In this document: in pieces, positions 8,340 through 17,045 of the stretch
Layout of the letters: every line of letters starts with the position of its first letter
How positions within the stretch are numbered: position 1 is the first letter of the stretch
Assembly: GCF_023238445.1 (NCBI RefSeq)
Contig: NZ_CP096658.1
Location: forward strand, 1,178,001-1,242,000
Length of the DNA stretch: 64,000 nucleotides
Direction: 5' to 3'
Source of the DNA: Halorussus gelatinilyticus
GTDB lineage: Archaea; Halobacteriota; Halobacteria; Halobacteriales; Haladaptataceae
Made by a program: the position numbers and the translations under genes
Notes under the pieces: generated by a model
Seen by the model: the letters and a program-made list of their open reading frames with translations, nothing else
What the model was told of the DNA's origin: nothing
Database searches by the model: none

Positions 8340-9965
8340 TCACCGTTTCTCATCATCGGGTATCGTGGCGTTCCCGCCCATCGGCAGGACAGTCCCGTCA
8401 ATTTCTTCTCGCTTCATCCGTTCCTCTTCTGCTAACGCGAACGTCGTGTACAGCAGCGCTGCGCGAGCTAATCGCAGCATTTCCACCGTCACCTCTCGCA
8501 ACTCTTTCTCACCGACCGGGTAGTACTGCGTGTCTTGCAACCAACTTCTGTCCGGGGGTTCGGACACGATCCCATCACGGTACACTTTAAGATAGTCGTG
8601 CTCGATCGCATTCCGGAGGTCTCGGAGTTCATGCGCGACCACAACCGGCGACTCGTCGTCGTTCTGCCCGGAGTCTTCATGGAAATCTTTCCTGAGCCAG
8701 AACAACGCGTTCAACGCCCAGTTATCCGAGTCCACGAACTGTTCTTCTAACCCCTTACTGTAGTGCCCACGGTTGTACCATACTGACCGGAATGACGGGT
8801 CGTCGTGTCCGAGATCGTAGTACTCGTTGATGATGACGGCGATTTTATCGAATACGGAGTACGCCGTTCGGAACGCGGATTTGATTTGCTCGGTTCGGTA
8901 CCCGTACACGGAGTAATCGAGCGTATCTTGCAGCGTGACATTCCTATCAGAGGAATGCCCGACTGATCTCATCCACCCTTCATAATACATGTACCGCGCG
9001 GACACGAACTCCTGTTTGATCTGGTTGAATACACCGGGATACGGAAATTCCTCTCCATCGGGCATGATCATTCCCGGGAGTGTGACAGGGTCGTGCGCGA
9101 CGAATGAGTGCATTGAGATATCGTTCAACGGGTTCAGGTACAACCGGTTGTTGAGCACCCACTCGTGGTACTTGACGTCGAATTTCCCGTCACCGAGCTC
9201 GTACTCGTCTTCAGTTTCGATCGTTAACTGGTCGTCGGCGAACTGTTCGATAGACTCCATCCCGGCTCGGAATCGTGTCTTGGCTTGCGGGTACACGTCG
9301 TCAGCGTTCTGCAACGCGGCTTCGTAATCGGTGTACGCTGAGTGGAGGATCCGGGCGGCGTACGATTGTGACGGTACCAGGCTAGCGTAGTACTGTTTCG
9401 TGATTGCGCGTTTGCCGAGCGCCATGCCGTGTTCCGGATTGATTTCAACGGCTTTGTGATGCCAGTGCAGTGCTTCGCATACCCTTCCGGTTCTGGCGAG
9501 GTACCCGGCGAAATTCGTGTACCGTTGGAGTTGTTGTGTGGGTGTGACGTCGGTGTCGTATTCGTCGCTGACGCTAGCTCTGGCATGCCCGATCGCGTTT
9601 AACAGGTCGGTAGATTCGAAGAACGTGTGTTGCGTATCGTCGCCGGTGACGGTGTGTCGGAGCGAGTACGCGTTCGCTAATTGGTAGTGTCGAATCGCTT
9701 CGTGTGCCGGTGACAAGGCGTCAGTGTCGGGGAACGTTTCGGTGTGCAATTCGATGATGCGATCTAACCCGTCTTGCCGTTGCAGGTCTTCCGACAGGTT
9801 GTACAGCACGCCGGTGAGGTGTAGTCGCGTTTCATCGTGGAGCTCCGCCCAGTCTGCATCGTCTGCGTTGACGAGGGTAGTGTACGCGGCGTCTGGATTC
9901 TCGATACCACGGTTCACGTGGATGTGTTCGGAAAGGTCCTGAAGATTATCTGGGACGTCAGGCAT
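8340..9965 (-). CDS. TPR-HEPN protein, LA2681-like; probable RNase defence protein
   Basis: The 541-residue protein has an alpha-helical N-terminal half with a recognisable TPR-like repeat (GRVCEALHWHHKAVEINPEHGMALGKRA) and a C-terminal HEPN domain with the R-x4-H motif RNAIEH at residues 451-456. The order TPR then HEPN, and the sequence around the motif, resemble the LA2681-like HEPN family. HEPN domains with an intact R-x4-H are commonly metal-independent RNases used in toxin-antitoxin, abortive-infection and other defence systems. Its location among McrBC and methyltransferase genes supports a defence role, which remains an inference. No antitoxin-like partner is evident next to it. Confidence 0.75.
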   Translation of the reverse strand: MPDVPDNLQDLSEHIHVNRGIENPDAAYTTLVNADDADWAELHDETRLHLTGVLYNLSEDLQRQDGLDRIIELHTETFPDTDALSPAHEAIRHYQLANAYSLRHTVTGDDTQHTFFESTDLLNAIGHARASVSDEYDTDVTPTQQLQRYTNFAGYLARTGRVCEALHWHHKAVEINPEHGMALGKRAITKQYYASLVPSQSYAARILHSAYTDYEAALQNADDVYPQAKTRFRAGMESIEQFADDQLTIETEDEYELGDGKFDVKYHEWVLNNRLYLNPLNDISMHSFVAHDPVTLPGMIMPDGEEFPYPGVFNQIKQEFVSARYMYYEGWMRSVGHSSDRNVTLQDTLDYSVYGYRTEQIKSAFRTAYSVFDKIAVIINEYYDLGHDDPSFRSVWYNRGHYSKGLEEQFVDSDNWALNALFWLRKDFHEDSGQNDDESPVVVAHELRDLRNAIEHDYLKVYRDGIVSEPPDRSWLQDTQYYPVGEKELREVTVEMLRLARAALLYTTFALAEEERMKREEIDGTVLPMGGNATIPDDEKR

Positions 9966-10134
9966 GGTGTAGTCTCACGGTGCAGTGAACGTGAGCTTTC
10001 GGCATATTGAAGCGCTATTTTTAGATACAACTTTGGATGAAACAGTCTGTCGATAGAGACTGCGAACTGTATCAGAGGATGTTCTCCTTCTGAAGCGACA
10101 CGTACATGGGCGATAAACTGGTTTGAGAATCCAA

Positions 10135-10782
10135 TCAACCCCCAAGGATATAGGCAGATCCAGGCACGCTGCTTGGAAGTTTCAATTCAACTTTGTCTTT
10201 TGTTATTCTGGTACCCACAGTCAACTGGTTGAATTCAGGGACAAATCTGCCAACCTCTACAGGACCATACTTCTGTAGGGCATCGTCAAATGCATCTGGT
10301 GAATGAGCAGGGGTGTATTTTCCAGGGACAACACAAACTACGTGACAGAATTTTCCTGTCCCAAGAATAACATCGAGCTTTCGGTATAATGCTGCCAATC
10401 TGCTTCGGTAGTAGATCTCGAAAACGACTGGTTCCGGTTCCTCGATATATACATCAGCGGTCATCGAGCCATTGCCTTTGGTGATTTGCGATTCGATTTG
10501 AACGGAATCTCGATTGTACCCCAGCTGATTACAGGCCGTTTTGATTGCGAGTTCACATCCCATTTGATGGACGACTGAAGTCTGTGCTCGGCTGAAGCAG
10601 TCGTCTTGGTCCCCATCGGTGTGAAGGAATTGTCGGTGGGTGTCAGCATGTCTGTCGAATACTACCTCCTCAGCACAGAGTAGGCAATGATAAGTGTCAT
10701 CATCTGTGTAACGTGACTCTGGATCCATTACCTCGGAGCCATCAACCAACTGCTCGCTTGGTGTGTGTATCGCTATGAACAT
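10135..10782 (-). CDS. zinc-finger protein with possible CoiA-like nuclease fold
   Basis: The 215-residue protein starts, in my reading, at the ATG at 10782, nine bases after the upstream gene's stop; the frame is open further upstream but would overlap that gene. Residues 30-55 contain a C-x2-C plus two histidines (CLLC then HADTHRQFLH), likely a zinc finger. Later, ADVYIEEPEPVVFEIYYRS resembles the D-x(n)-E-x-[QY]-x-S pattern of CoiA-type restriction-like nucleases. This match is by eye and weak. The tight spacing after the RNase H-fold gene suggests the two are made together and may act on the same nucleic acid. Confidence 0.5.
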   Translation of the reverse strand: MFIAIHTPSEQLVDGSEVMDPESRYTDDDTYHCLLCAEEVVFDRHADTHRQFLHTDGDQDDCFSRAQTSVVHQMGCELAIKTACNQLGYNRDSVQIESQITKGNGSMTADVYIEEPEPVVFEIYYRSRLAALYRKLDVILGTGKFCHVVCVVPGKYTPAHSPDAFDDALQKYGPVEVGRFVPEFNQLTVGTRITKDKVELKLPSSVPGSAYILGG

Positions 10783-10790
10783 GAGTTGGA

Positions 10791-11441
10791 TTACTGGATA
10801 TCCGGTGGTGCAAGGTTTTTCATCGAAAAGTCGGATCTCGGAACATATCTTCCGGCGAGCTCGGCGAGTTCCCTTGTACGCTCGATATCGGCCAAGTTGT
10901 GCCTGAGCAGTGGTGCCCATTCTGCCTGCTCAAATGCTGTAACAGCGGCTTTACTATCGTCGAATGGATCATAGCTTACATCACCAATGAGCATGTCGTA
11001 AACTCCTACCAAGTCGCGCACATCGTTTGTGTCGAAACGACTGATCGCATCCATCATGTCGGCGTAGGGAATTTCGCGGAATGGCCATGGAATATCGTTC
11101 CGGAGACATGCAGATCTAAGAAATGGAAGGTCAAATCCACCCTTCCAAACTTCTCCATTGTAGGCCGTCAAATAGTGCATGTCGCCATCAATAGCTTCAT
11201 CAACGAATTGTGCAAGGGTCTGTAGTAGCACCTCTTCGTTATCAACGACTCTGAGTTCAGTCGATTTGTTTGTATACTGACCCAGCTCATCTCTAAGGAG
11301 ACCACGATCAGCAGGGCGACTTTGAGTGTTGAGAACCAACCAATTCCGAAGTTGGTGTGAGAATCCTGCAACAGTCACTACAGATCCCTCTTGAAGTCCT
11401 GACGTCTCAATATCGAAGGCGACTGGTGCGAGATCTCCCAT
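10791..11441 (-). CDS. RNase H-fold (DEDD-type) nuclease
   Basis: This 216-residue protein contains the exonuclease motifs of the DEDD superfamily. Exo I is AFDIETSGL with D10 and E12, Exo II is in YNGEVWKGGFDLPFL, and Exo III is HNLADIERT. It resembles the YprB/PolB-exonuclease-like ribonuclease H-like domain, which degrades DNA or RNA from the 3' end. It has no accompanying polymerase domain. It is followed after eight bases by the zinc-finger protein gene at 10135-10782, and the two probably form an operon within the element. Its substrate cannot be read from the sequence. Confidence 0.75.
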   Translation of the reverse strand: MGDLAPVAFDIETSGLQEGSVVTVAGFSHQLRNWLVLNTQSRPADRGLLRDELGQYTNKSTELRVVDNEEVLLQTLAQFVDEAIDGDMHYLTAYNGEVWKGGFDLPFLRSACLRNDIPWPFREIPYADMMDAISRFDTNDVRDLVGVYDMLIGDVSYDPFDDSKAAVTAFEQAEWAPLLRHNLADIERTRELAELAGRYVPRSDFSMKNLAPPDIQ

Positions 11442-11662
11442 ACCGATCTATACACCATCCACTAACATAATTGTCTGCAAACCCGAGTGAAAGTGGTTCT
11501 AAGACGTTCTACCCGAACATTCAAATTCATCCGGGCTTGGATAAGTCTGACTTCTATTCCGAATTCTGGGAAGCTCACTAATCATACCGCCAATAACAGC
11601 ATTTCCGAGTGATTTGGTCGAACGTTTAGGAGTTGGATTACAGAAGGTGAAAGTAATGTCTT

Positions 11663-11944
11663 CTACTGGCTGTCATCAAACGGTACTAAGTCCCGATGGC
11701 GAAACGATATTGGGAGATCTTCGTCTGACTCTATGTTCAGAAGAATATATGAGTATGAATCTGTGTTCCGTTTGGTTTCTGTACCAAGGTCATCTGTGAA
11801 GACTTCAAGGACCTCACAAATCATGTTATTATACTTGGAGTCTGGATCGGCAGACTCGATGTATATCTGTACTTTTTCTCCAACAGAGTATGGCTCACTT
11901 GCAGGCTGGGGAATATCTTCCATTGGTTCGTGTTGACCAGCCAA
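11663..11944 (-). CDS. small conserved haloarchaeal protein of unknown function
   Basis: This 93-residue acidic protein has a pattern typical of a small beta-barrel: PYSVGEKVQIYI near the start, then an acidic stretch and a conserved end, PISFRHRDLVPFDD. I recall similar short proteins scattered in haloarchaeal genomes, with no known role. It stands alone between gene-free stretches of about 220 and 250 bases. An SH3/KOW-like fold is my guess from the spacing of glycine and hydrophobic residues. Confidence 0.6.
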   Translation of the reverse strand: MAGQHEPMEDIPQPASEPYSVGEKVQIYIESADPDSKYNNMICEVLEVFTDDLGTETKRNTDSYSYILLNIESDEDLPISFRHRDLVPFDDSQ

Positions 11945-12195
11945 GCTGCATCAGTCCTTTGTGAAATGTCCGTGAAGTTGAGAACCTCCCCAGCTGATCA
12001 ACGATGAGGTAATACGATGGCTGAGTAGCCGAAACCGTTTAGAGCGGCTTTTCGAACACCGAATTCCGTACTCCACGAGACTCCCCTTATCCTATCACTC
12101 TTCGGACTCGGACACGGTTCTCCTCAGATGAGATAACGCTAGAATACATACAACTGCTACATTCTACGGGCGAGACCCGTTTCTGAATCTTGTTG

Positions 12196-12957
12196 TCACT
12201 CGTGATAGTAGCATACACTATCCGGAAAGAACACTGTGCGACGGCAGAGATCGCTCGCTGTAGCTTCTTCACCGCAATGATACGTCGGGTTTTCATGCTG
12301 TTCTGAAAGGATGAAATACCGCTGAGTCAGGGAGCGTCCTTGGTGTGTGTCTGGGAAGCCCATAACTTGGCGGATAATGTTTCCCTTGAATCCCTTCTCG
12401 GCTAGTATCTTTCCGAACGTCATCCGCAGATTTGCCCCCGAGATGGTCTTGTCGCTACCGGCGCGCTTCCCAATATTCTCCAACCGATGGTTCACCGTTG
12501 CGGGCGTACAGACTCGATCGTGTGTGGCGAAGTATGTCTCTATGAAGTCAGCGAACTCCGGTTCAGGTACTGGCACTCGTCGTGGTTGGAGTGTGCCGTT
12601 CAGCGACCAATATCCGTCTCTCAGGTGCTTGCAGTCTCTACATGGGTGGCCGCCGCCGCTGGTCGTTCGTCCTTTCCGTCCGGGACTCACGGTACACTCG
12701 GTACGATCACCCGGGACACGGACGAAGAGACGACTGCCGTCCCACTCCAGCCACTCCGAAGTCATGTGAGCGAATGTCCCAGGCTTCAAACCGGTCAAGA
12801 GGAGCCCTTCGCCTAGAAGACGGTCTTTGTGGTCTCCGTCTCGGCTAGCTTTCCTGAACGCATTGACGCCGTCGTCTGTGAGCGGGAGCGACTGTCTGCC
12901 TGGGTAAACCTTCAGCTGACGGTCACTGAGGTTCTCAGGAGGGTCACCACTTATCAT
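12196..12957 (-). CDS. degenerate tyrosine-recombinase-like protein
   Basis: This 253-residue protein is a paralogue of the recombinase encoded just upstream (12944-13642), with a similar layout including a C-x2-C pair (HPCRDC) in an inserted loop. However, the catalytic positions are altered. The first arginine region reads LTGLKPGTFAHM, the HxxR box reads NLR, and the next histidine is replaced in GFPD. A late tyrosine (RYFILSE) remains. I take the ATG at 12957; in-frame ATGs at 12960 and 12966 are alternatives. The start overlaps the upstream stop by about 14 bases, implying coupled translation. It may be an inactive partner or DNA-binding regulator of the active paralogue. Confidence 0.65.
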   Translation of the reverse strand: MISGDPPENLSDRQLKVYPGRQSLPLTDDGVNAFRKASRDGDHKDRLLGEGLLLTGLKPGTFAHMTSEWLEWDGSRLFVRVPGDRTECTVSPGRKGRTTSGGGHPCRDCKHLRDGYWSLNGTLQPRRVPVPEPEFADFIETYFATHDRVCTPATVNHRLENIGKRAGSDKTISGANLRMTFGKILAEKGFKGNIIRQVMGFPDTHQGRSLTQRYFILSEQHENPTYHCGEEATASDLCRRTVFFPDSVCYYHE

Positions 12958-13642
12958 CATACTCATCCTGGACGTCCTCCCCAGCGAACTTGATGTACTT
13001 AATCGCTTCTTCGAGGTTCGCATGTCCCATGAGCGCCTTGATTTTGTGAGGGCCGAAGTCTTTTTTCGCCAGAAGCGTGCCGTACGTATCACGGAGATCG
13101 TGGGCGACCACCCGCCGTTCGAACCCCGCCCGTTCGGCGATACTCTTTACGCGGTTAGTGATCGTCCCCTGTGCCGCGACATTTTCGTAGAGGTCGAAGT
13201 AGCTGTTCAGGATATGAATGGTGTCATCATCGCGGACGGGGATCGGTCGGACACCTGCCTCGGACTTTGGCGTAAAGTCCGCACCTGCCGGTGCCCAGTA
13301 CTTCTCTGCCCGGTTTCGGCAGTGGAAGCACGGAACACCAGTCGGATTCGTGTCACCCCCGCTTCCGTTTCCGGATCCGAGTGTGCACACCTCCCCATAG
13401 GGAATTTCGACGTGAGGACGCTCGTTCGGCCCGTTACACCACCATGATGGCGTCATATGTGCCATTGCGGCGGCACGGATTCCAGTTGAGGTAAGTGTTA
13501 GACCAATGAGCTCATCGAGGACGTCGCCGTCCTTAGCAGCCTCTCGAAACCGGATATACTGTGACTTTGGGGCCGGTCTGAACGTCCCGGTCTTATCACG
13601 ATCGCCTGAGAGTCCTAACGGATTGTATGTCATTCCTGGCAT
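12944..13642 (-). CDS. small tyrosine recombinase with zinc-binding insertion
   Basis: The 232-residue protein has the residues of a tyrosine recombinase catalytic domain: R56 in TGIRAAAM, H181 and R184 in HDLRDTYG, H207 in MGHANL and the nucleophile candidate Y216. Between the first arginine and the HxxR box it carries C86 and C105-x2-C108, a likely zinc-binding loop. It is shorter than standard integrases, so a full core-binding N-terminal domain is missing or very reduced. It precedes, with an overlapping start, a degenerate paralogue. Its role could be resolution, inversion or integration; the main integrase of the element is probably the one at 17046. Confidence 0.7.
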   Translation of the reverse strand: MPGMTYNPLGLSGDRDKTGTFRPAPKSQYIRFREAAKDGDVLDELIGLTLTSTGIRAAAMAHMTPSWWCNGPNERPHVEIPYGEVCTLGSGNGSGGDTNPTGVPCFHCRNRAEKYWAPAGADFTPKSEAGVRPIPVRDDDTIHILNSYFDLYENVAAQGTITNRVKSIAERAGFERRVVAHDLRDTYGTLLAKKDFGPHKIKALMGHANLEEAIKYIKFAGEDVQDEYDDKW

Positions 13643-14084
13643 GTTGGTAAAGTTACTTCACAGGGCCAATGCCATAAATGATTGCAAAGTTATCCCGCTA
13701 ACCGGATATTCTCAAACTCTTAGCGGTAGTTACTATGCAGTAAACACGTAACTCCAGCGAAAATGGCCGTTTTGTCATATTCACAGTGTGCAGCGTAGAT
13801 TCACAGCACGACCATATCGGGGTTAAGGATTCGGTGTCTCCCGGGATATCTTATCGCGCACCCGGTGCTTCACAGGGTGAAAATGGGCAAAGGGTCTTGT
13901 TGCACTCCGGATTTAGCAATCGGGAGGTTGTCATACAACGGTTCTTCTGGCCGTTCTTTGCTACCCTGATTCGCTCAGTACAGTCAAAGTACTGAATAGG
14001 ACCTTGACAGCAAATTCTTATTCGAGATGCGTGGCCCTCGCAGGGCGTATTCACTCCGATGGGGCAAACACTTCCTGTGAGGAG
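13643..14084. other. 442-base gene-free stretch
   Basis: The stretch lies between the recombinase pair and the winged-helix regulator, both on the minus strand. No gene with credible composition or start signal was found. The segment around 13890-14020 looks unlike its surroundings and might be a decayed insertion-sequence end, but I found no matching inverted repeats. Confidence 0.4.
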
Positions 14085-14474
14085 TTATTCTTGATTGAGA
14101 TCGGCTTCTAACTTGACGATCTCAGTATCAAGCTCGTCTTCGTCGATGTCCTTCAGTTGGAAGTCGTCTCTGTTGGTGTGCTTGTCGTCGAACATCGTCT
14201 CTAGCTGGTTGAGGCTCCCGACGTACCGGCGAAGGTCATCTCGGTGATCAAGCGCGTGATAGTTCCTGCCCTCGGTTTTCCCGATCAGTCCGTCGTTGTT
14301 GAGTCGAGTGAGAGTCGCTGTGACCGTCGTGTGTGGAATGTCGAGCCGATCTTGAATACCGTCGGTACTGAACCTATTGCCTGGGTTGCCGTAGAGGACC
14401 GCTACGATGTCGGATTTCGCAGTCCCTGGTGTAAGATCGATATCTGCGTCGTGTGTGTCCGAGGGATCTGGCAT
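14085..14474 (-). CDS. winged helix-turn-helix transcriptional regulator
   Basis: This 129-residue protein has a MarR/ArsR-like winged helix at about residues 20-75: TAKSDIVAVLYGNPGNRFSTDGIQDRLDI is split here as helix 1 and helix 2, followed by a recognition helix and the wing LNNDGLIGKTEGRNYHAL. The C-terminal 50 residues are acidic and helical, probably for dimerisation. It presumably controls genes of the element, such as replication or the recombinases. It is a single gene with gene-free DNA on both sides. Confidence 0.75.
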   Translation of the reverse strand: MPDPSDTHDADIDLTPGTAKSDIVAVLYGNPGNRFSTDGIQDRLDIPHTTVTATLTRLNNDGLIGKTEGRNYHALDHRDDLRRYVGSLNQLETMFDDKHTNRDDFQLKDIDEDELDTEIVKLEADLNQE

Positions 14475-14886
14475 GGGCTGTAGTCAATTGTACGACATGG
14501 TGTAGTAACTGGTTTTCGACCATTTTTATTGGGATTCCTCACGGACGATGTTCCCGACATTCATTTTCCTCAATCATAGTCTTGCAGCCCACAATGACAA
14601 CGACTGAGAAACTCGCAGATGGACTGAGCAGAATCCTCACCCCAAGTGGCCCTGAAAACAACTCCCTTGTGAACTGTTCTATGATACCCTATAATCGGCG
14701 TTGACCGGGGCCATTCACTTATAAGGGAACATCAACAATGGAATTTTGATAACCGCTAGGTGGTGTCTAGATAGATTGGTGACTTGGTCGTGGGAGGTCC
14801 GTATAAGTTTGAATACTAAGCCGTGTTCCACACTACGACTGTGTCTTACCGAGTGTATTTACGTATGAGGTTTATTATATCAGAGT
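14475..14886. other. 412-base gene-free stretch with possible promoters
   Basis: The stretch separates the minus-strand regulator from the plus-strand AbrB-like gene, so promoters for both directions should lie here. TTTATTATAT at 14871-14880 is close to the AbrB-like start. A 36-codon open frame at 14594-14704 has no supporting signal, so I did not call it. Confidence 0.4.
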
Positions 14887-15060
14887 ATGGGTGATGAGTC
14901 AGTGACCTCAACGAGTATTACCATAGAGGTTAGTCCTCCAAAGTATCAGGCGACCATTGATAAGCAAGCTCGGAAAGCCCTCGGTGTTGAAGGAAAGGAG
15001 TCTGTGCTCCAAGCTGATCTGACGTTAAAGAGGGTCCTCAGTGAAGGAGGTGACAACTAA
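14887..15060 (+). CDS. AbrB/SpoVT-like small DNA-binding protein
   Basis: This 57-residue protein shows the swapped-hairpin AbrB pattern: an ITIEV strand, then KYQATIDKQARKALG, which fits the family form of a basic residue, Q/T-TI, then R-x-x-LG. A final strand is LQADLTLKRVL. Such proteins are transcription regulators or antitoxins. It sits upstream of the replication gene, on the same strand, and could regulate copy number or replication. It is very short but the motif is clear. The frame uses ATG at 14887 shortly after an AT-rich stretch. Confidence 0.65.
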   Translation: MGDESVTSTSITIEVSPPKYQATIDKQARKALGVEGKESVLQADLTLKRVLSEGGDN

Positions 15061-15087
15061 ACCTGTCACTAGGTTCGGCGAGGAACC

Positions 15088-15107
15088 GGGGGCGTTGGCC
15101 CGCCCCC
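15088..15107. repeat. GC-rich hairpin upstream of rep
   Basis: GGGGGCG (15088-15094) pairs perfectly with CGCCCCC (15101-15107) across a six-base loop, between the AbrB-like gene and rep. It could terminate the small gene or be part of a rolling-circle origin. Confidence 0.45.
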
Positions 15108-15229
15108 AGAACACGGACTCACGTGGATCACGGTGTGGTCCTTGGCTGGTTCTTCGTCAACAGGCGCAATAGGACTTTCGTCCGATGCGACCTGGTGCCC
15201 CTTAGTAGTAACTTGGGAGGTGATGAGCG

Positions 15230-16834
15230 GTGAGTGTCGATAATTTTGATGGTGACGGAACAGGGAGCCAACCATCAATCATCTACGCCTTTGATGGTGG
15301 AGACGAAATCCGCGAACTCTCCCGTTCGGGCTATGGCGAACCTGGCCCGTCACCGGGTGATATTATTGAACGAGAATCTACCCGCTCAAACCCCACGGAA
15401 TGTTTACCAGAACTTGAACTCCCTGGTAGCCGTGGCCTCAAAGAGGACGACTGCGGAGAAGAGATTCCTGTCTTTGCATGTAATCAATGTGGAAAGCCAA
15501 AATATCTCGGTCGCTGTTGCGCTTCACCAGTTTGTGAGCGGGATTGGCCTGCAGCGGTCAAAAAGAAAGCAGTCCGCCTAGCCGGAAAACTAGATGCATT
15601 GCGGCGTAAAGTCTATGCTAGCTATGATGGGAAGAAGAACGTCGATTTCAACCACGTTGTGGCTTCGCTGCCTGATTTCCTCGTTGACTCTCAAAATCCG
15701 ATGCAACGGGCTTACCTAGTACTGAAAACACTCCTCGAAGAGAACTGGCAGGTTGATGGGTTCGGGGCAGTCTATCACCCATATCGGATTAAGAAGGAAT
15801 ACAGAAAGGATCAGTACGAACACGGTGGGAAAGAAGGTAATGGAGATATGACCTGGTCTGATGTCTTGTCAAGTGACGACCCTCTGGAGTATGTGAAGTA
15901 CTCCCCACACTTTCACCTCTTTTTCCCTGCAGTCCGGAAGTCGTTCGATTATCTGGTTGCTGAAGCTGTTGCTAACCAGTCTGGTTGGGTCTTCCACCGG
16001 ATCACCCAAGGGAACGACAGCAACATCTCAGTGGAAGATTTGGAAGGTCTTGTTCATCAGGTGACCTATGCTTTCTCACACGCTGGTGTTAATGAGTGGT
16101 CGGCTGACCGTGCTGAGCTCACTAGCGTGATGAAGGGAGATTTACATAATATGAGTGTCTCTGATGAAATACACGCTGAGTGTCTGTCTCACTTCTGTGA
16201 GGCTGCACCGAACCTACTGGGGACACAGTTCGCCGATCTTGACGAGGCTACCTGTGATGCAGAAATTGCTGGAAGTCCTCCTAAGGAGGATCAACGTACA
16301 GTCAACAGTGAAGGTGCGTCTGACGAGACAGATTCTGAATCGCCGTCTGCACAGGAGAGTGAGGGTGTCAGAGACTCTGAAAGGTCGGTGAAAGAAGAGA
16401 ACTGCGATGAAGAAGGCGAGACTTCATCCACTGATAGTAGTGTTGGCTCCTCGGAATCAAGTGAAACGAACCTGACGTCTGCACGGGACAGAGACACCCA
16501 CACTTCGAGCAATGATACGTCATCTGCAGCGTCGTCAGATTCCTCCCCTCAACAAACACCCATGGAACCCACTCCAGATGATGCGAAAGGTGTTCGTGAT
16601 GATTCACCAGAGCATCCTTTTGTAGATCATAGGGTACAATGTGAGGGTGAACTGGTGCCCATACGGGAAGCCGCGGAGCTGCTTGATGATAGCGAGTGGT
16701 GTGCGAAAGCACCTCATGTTTCTGGCTTGCGTACAGCTGTCAAAGAGTGGAGCCGGCGAACTAATGGGGAGGATCACTTGAGGTGGGTCAATTCGGGACA
16801 GGATCGTTCTCCAGCGGTGATTCAGCTCTACTGA
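15230..16834 (+). CDS. HUH-type rolling-circle replication initiator (Rep)
   Basis: The 534-residue protein begins with GTG, six bases after a strong GGAGGTGA ribosome-binding sequence. A cysteine-rich segment around residues 84-100 (CNQC then CCASPVC) is a likely zinc finger. The HUH metal motif is H227-F-H229 in YSPHFHLFF, and Y280 in VTYAFSHAG is a candidate for the nicking tyrosine. This layout matches Rep proteins of haloarchaeal plasmids and some haloviruses, which nick the origin and attach covalently to DNA. Residues about 345-450 form a long serine/aspartate-rich low-complexity linker before a conserved C-terminal segment. A replication gene within an integrated element implies a circular replicating stage. 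Confidence 0.75.
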   Translation: MSVDNFDGDGTGSQPSIIYAFDGGDEIRELSRSGYGEPGPSPGDIIERESTRSNPTECLPELELPGSRGLKEDDCGEEIPVFACNQCGKPKYLGRCCASPVCERDWPAAVKKKAVRLAGKLDALRRKVYASYDGKKNVDFNHVVASLPDFLVDSQNPMQRAYLVLKTLLEENWQVDGFGAVYHPYRIKKEYRKDQYEHGGKEGNGDMTWSDVLSSDDPLEYVKYSPHFHLFFPAVRKSFDYLVAEAVANQSGWVFHRITQGNDSNISVEDLEGLVHQVTYAFSHAGVNEWSADRAELTSVMKGDLHNMSVSDEIHAECLSHFCEAAPNLLGTQFADLDEATCDAEIAGSPPKEDQRTVNSEGASDETDSESPSAQESEGVRDSERSVKEENCDEEGETSSTDSSVGSSESSETNLTSARDRDTHTSSNDTSSAASSDSSPQQTPMEPTPDDAKGVRDDSPEHPFVDHRVQCEGELVPIREAAELLDDSEWCAKAPHVSGLRTAVKEWSRRTNGEDHLRWVNSGQDRSPAVIQLY

Positions 16835-16961
16835 CTCTCACTTGACCAGAGGCATCACTATCCTGAACAATATGAGCCGCTAAATAGGAACCTGAAGACC
16901 CGGTCTGATGGTGTGATAGTCCAGAATGGTATTACGGTCAGATGCCTTTCGGGTTTTGGTT

Positions 16962-16977
16962 GGGGGTTGTCGCAATA
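16962..16977 (+). repeat. 16-base subterminal direct repeat, right copy
   Basis: GGGGGTTGTCGCAATA is identical to 932-947. It lies about 130 bases after the rep stop and about 70 bases beyond the integrase stop. It may be a Rep, integrase or second-recombinase site. Confidence 0.6.
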
Positions 16978-17045
16978 ACAATTGAATCTATAATTACCCA
17001 CCCACCATGTGTTAGATGACCGGTGGACCTCTCGGTGTCTGAAGT

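Noticed and set aside
13890-14020. Possible remnant of an insertion sequence
   Set aside because: No inverted terminal repeats, target duplication or transposase fragments could be identified.
14594-14704. 36-codon plus-strand frame between the regulator and AbrB-like gene
   Set aside because: No start signal or recognisable motif; noted only in the spacer entry.
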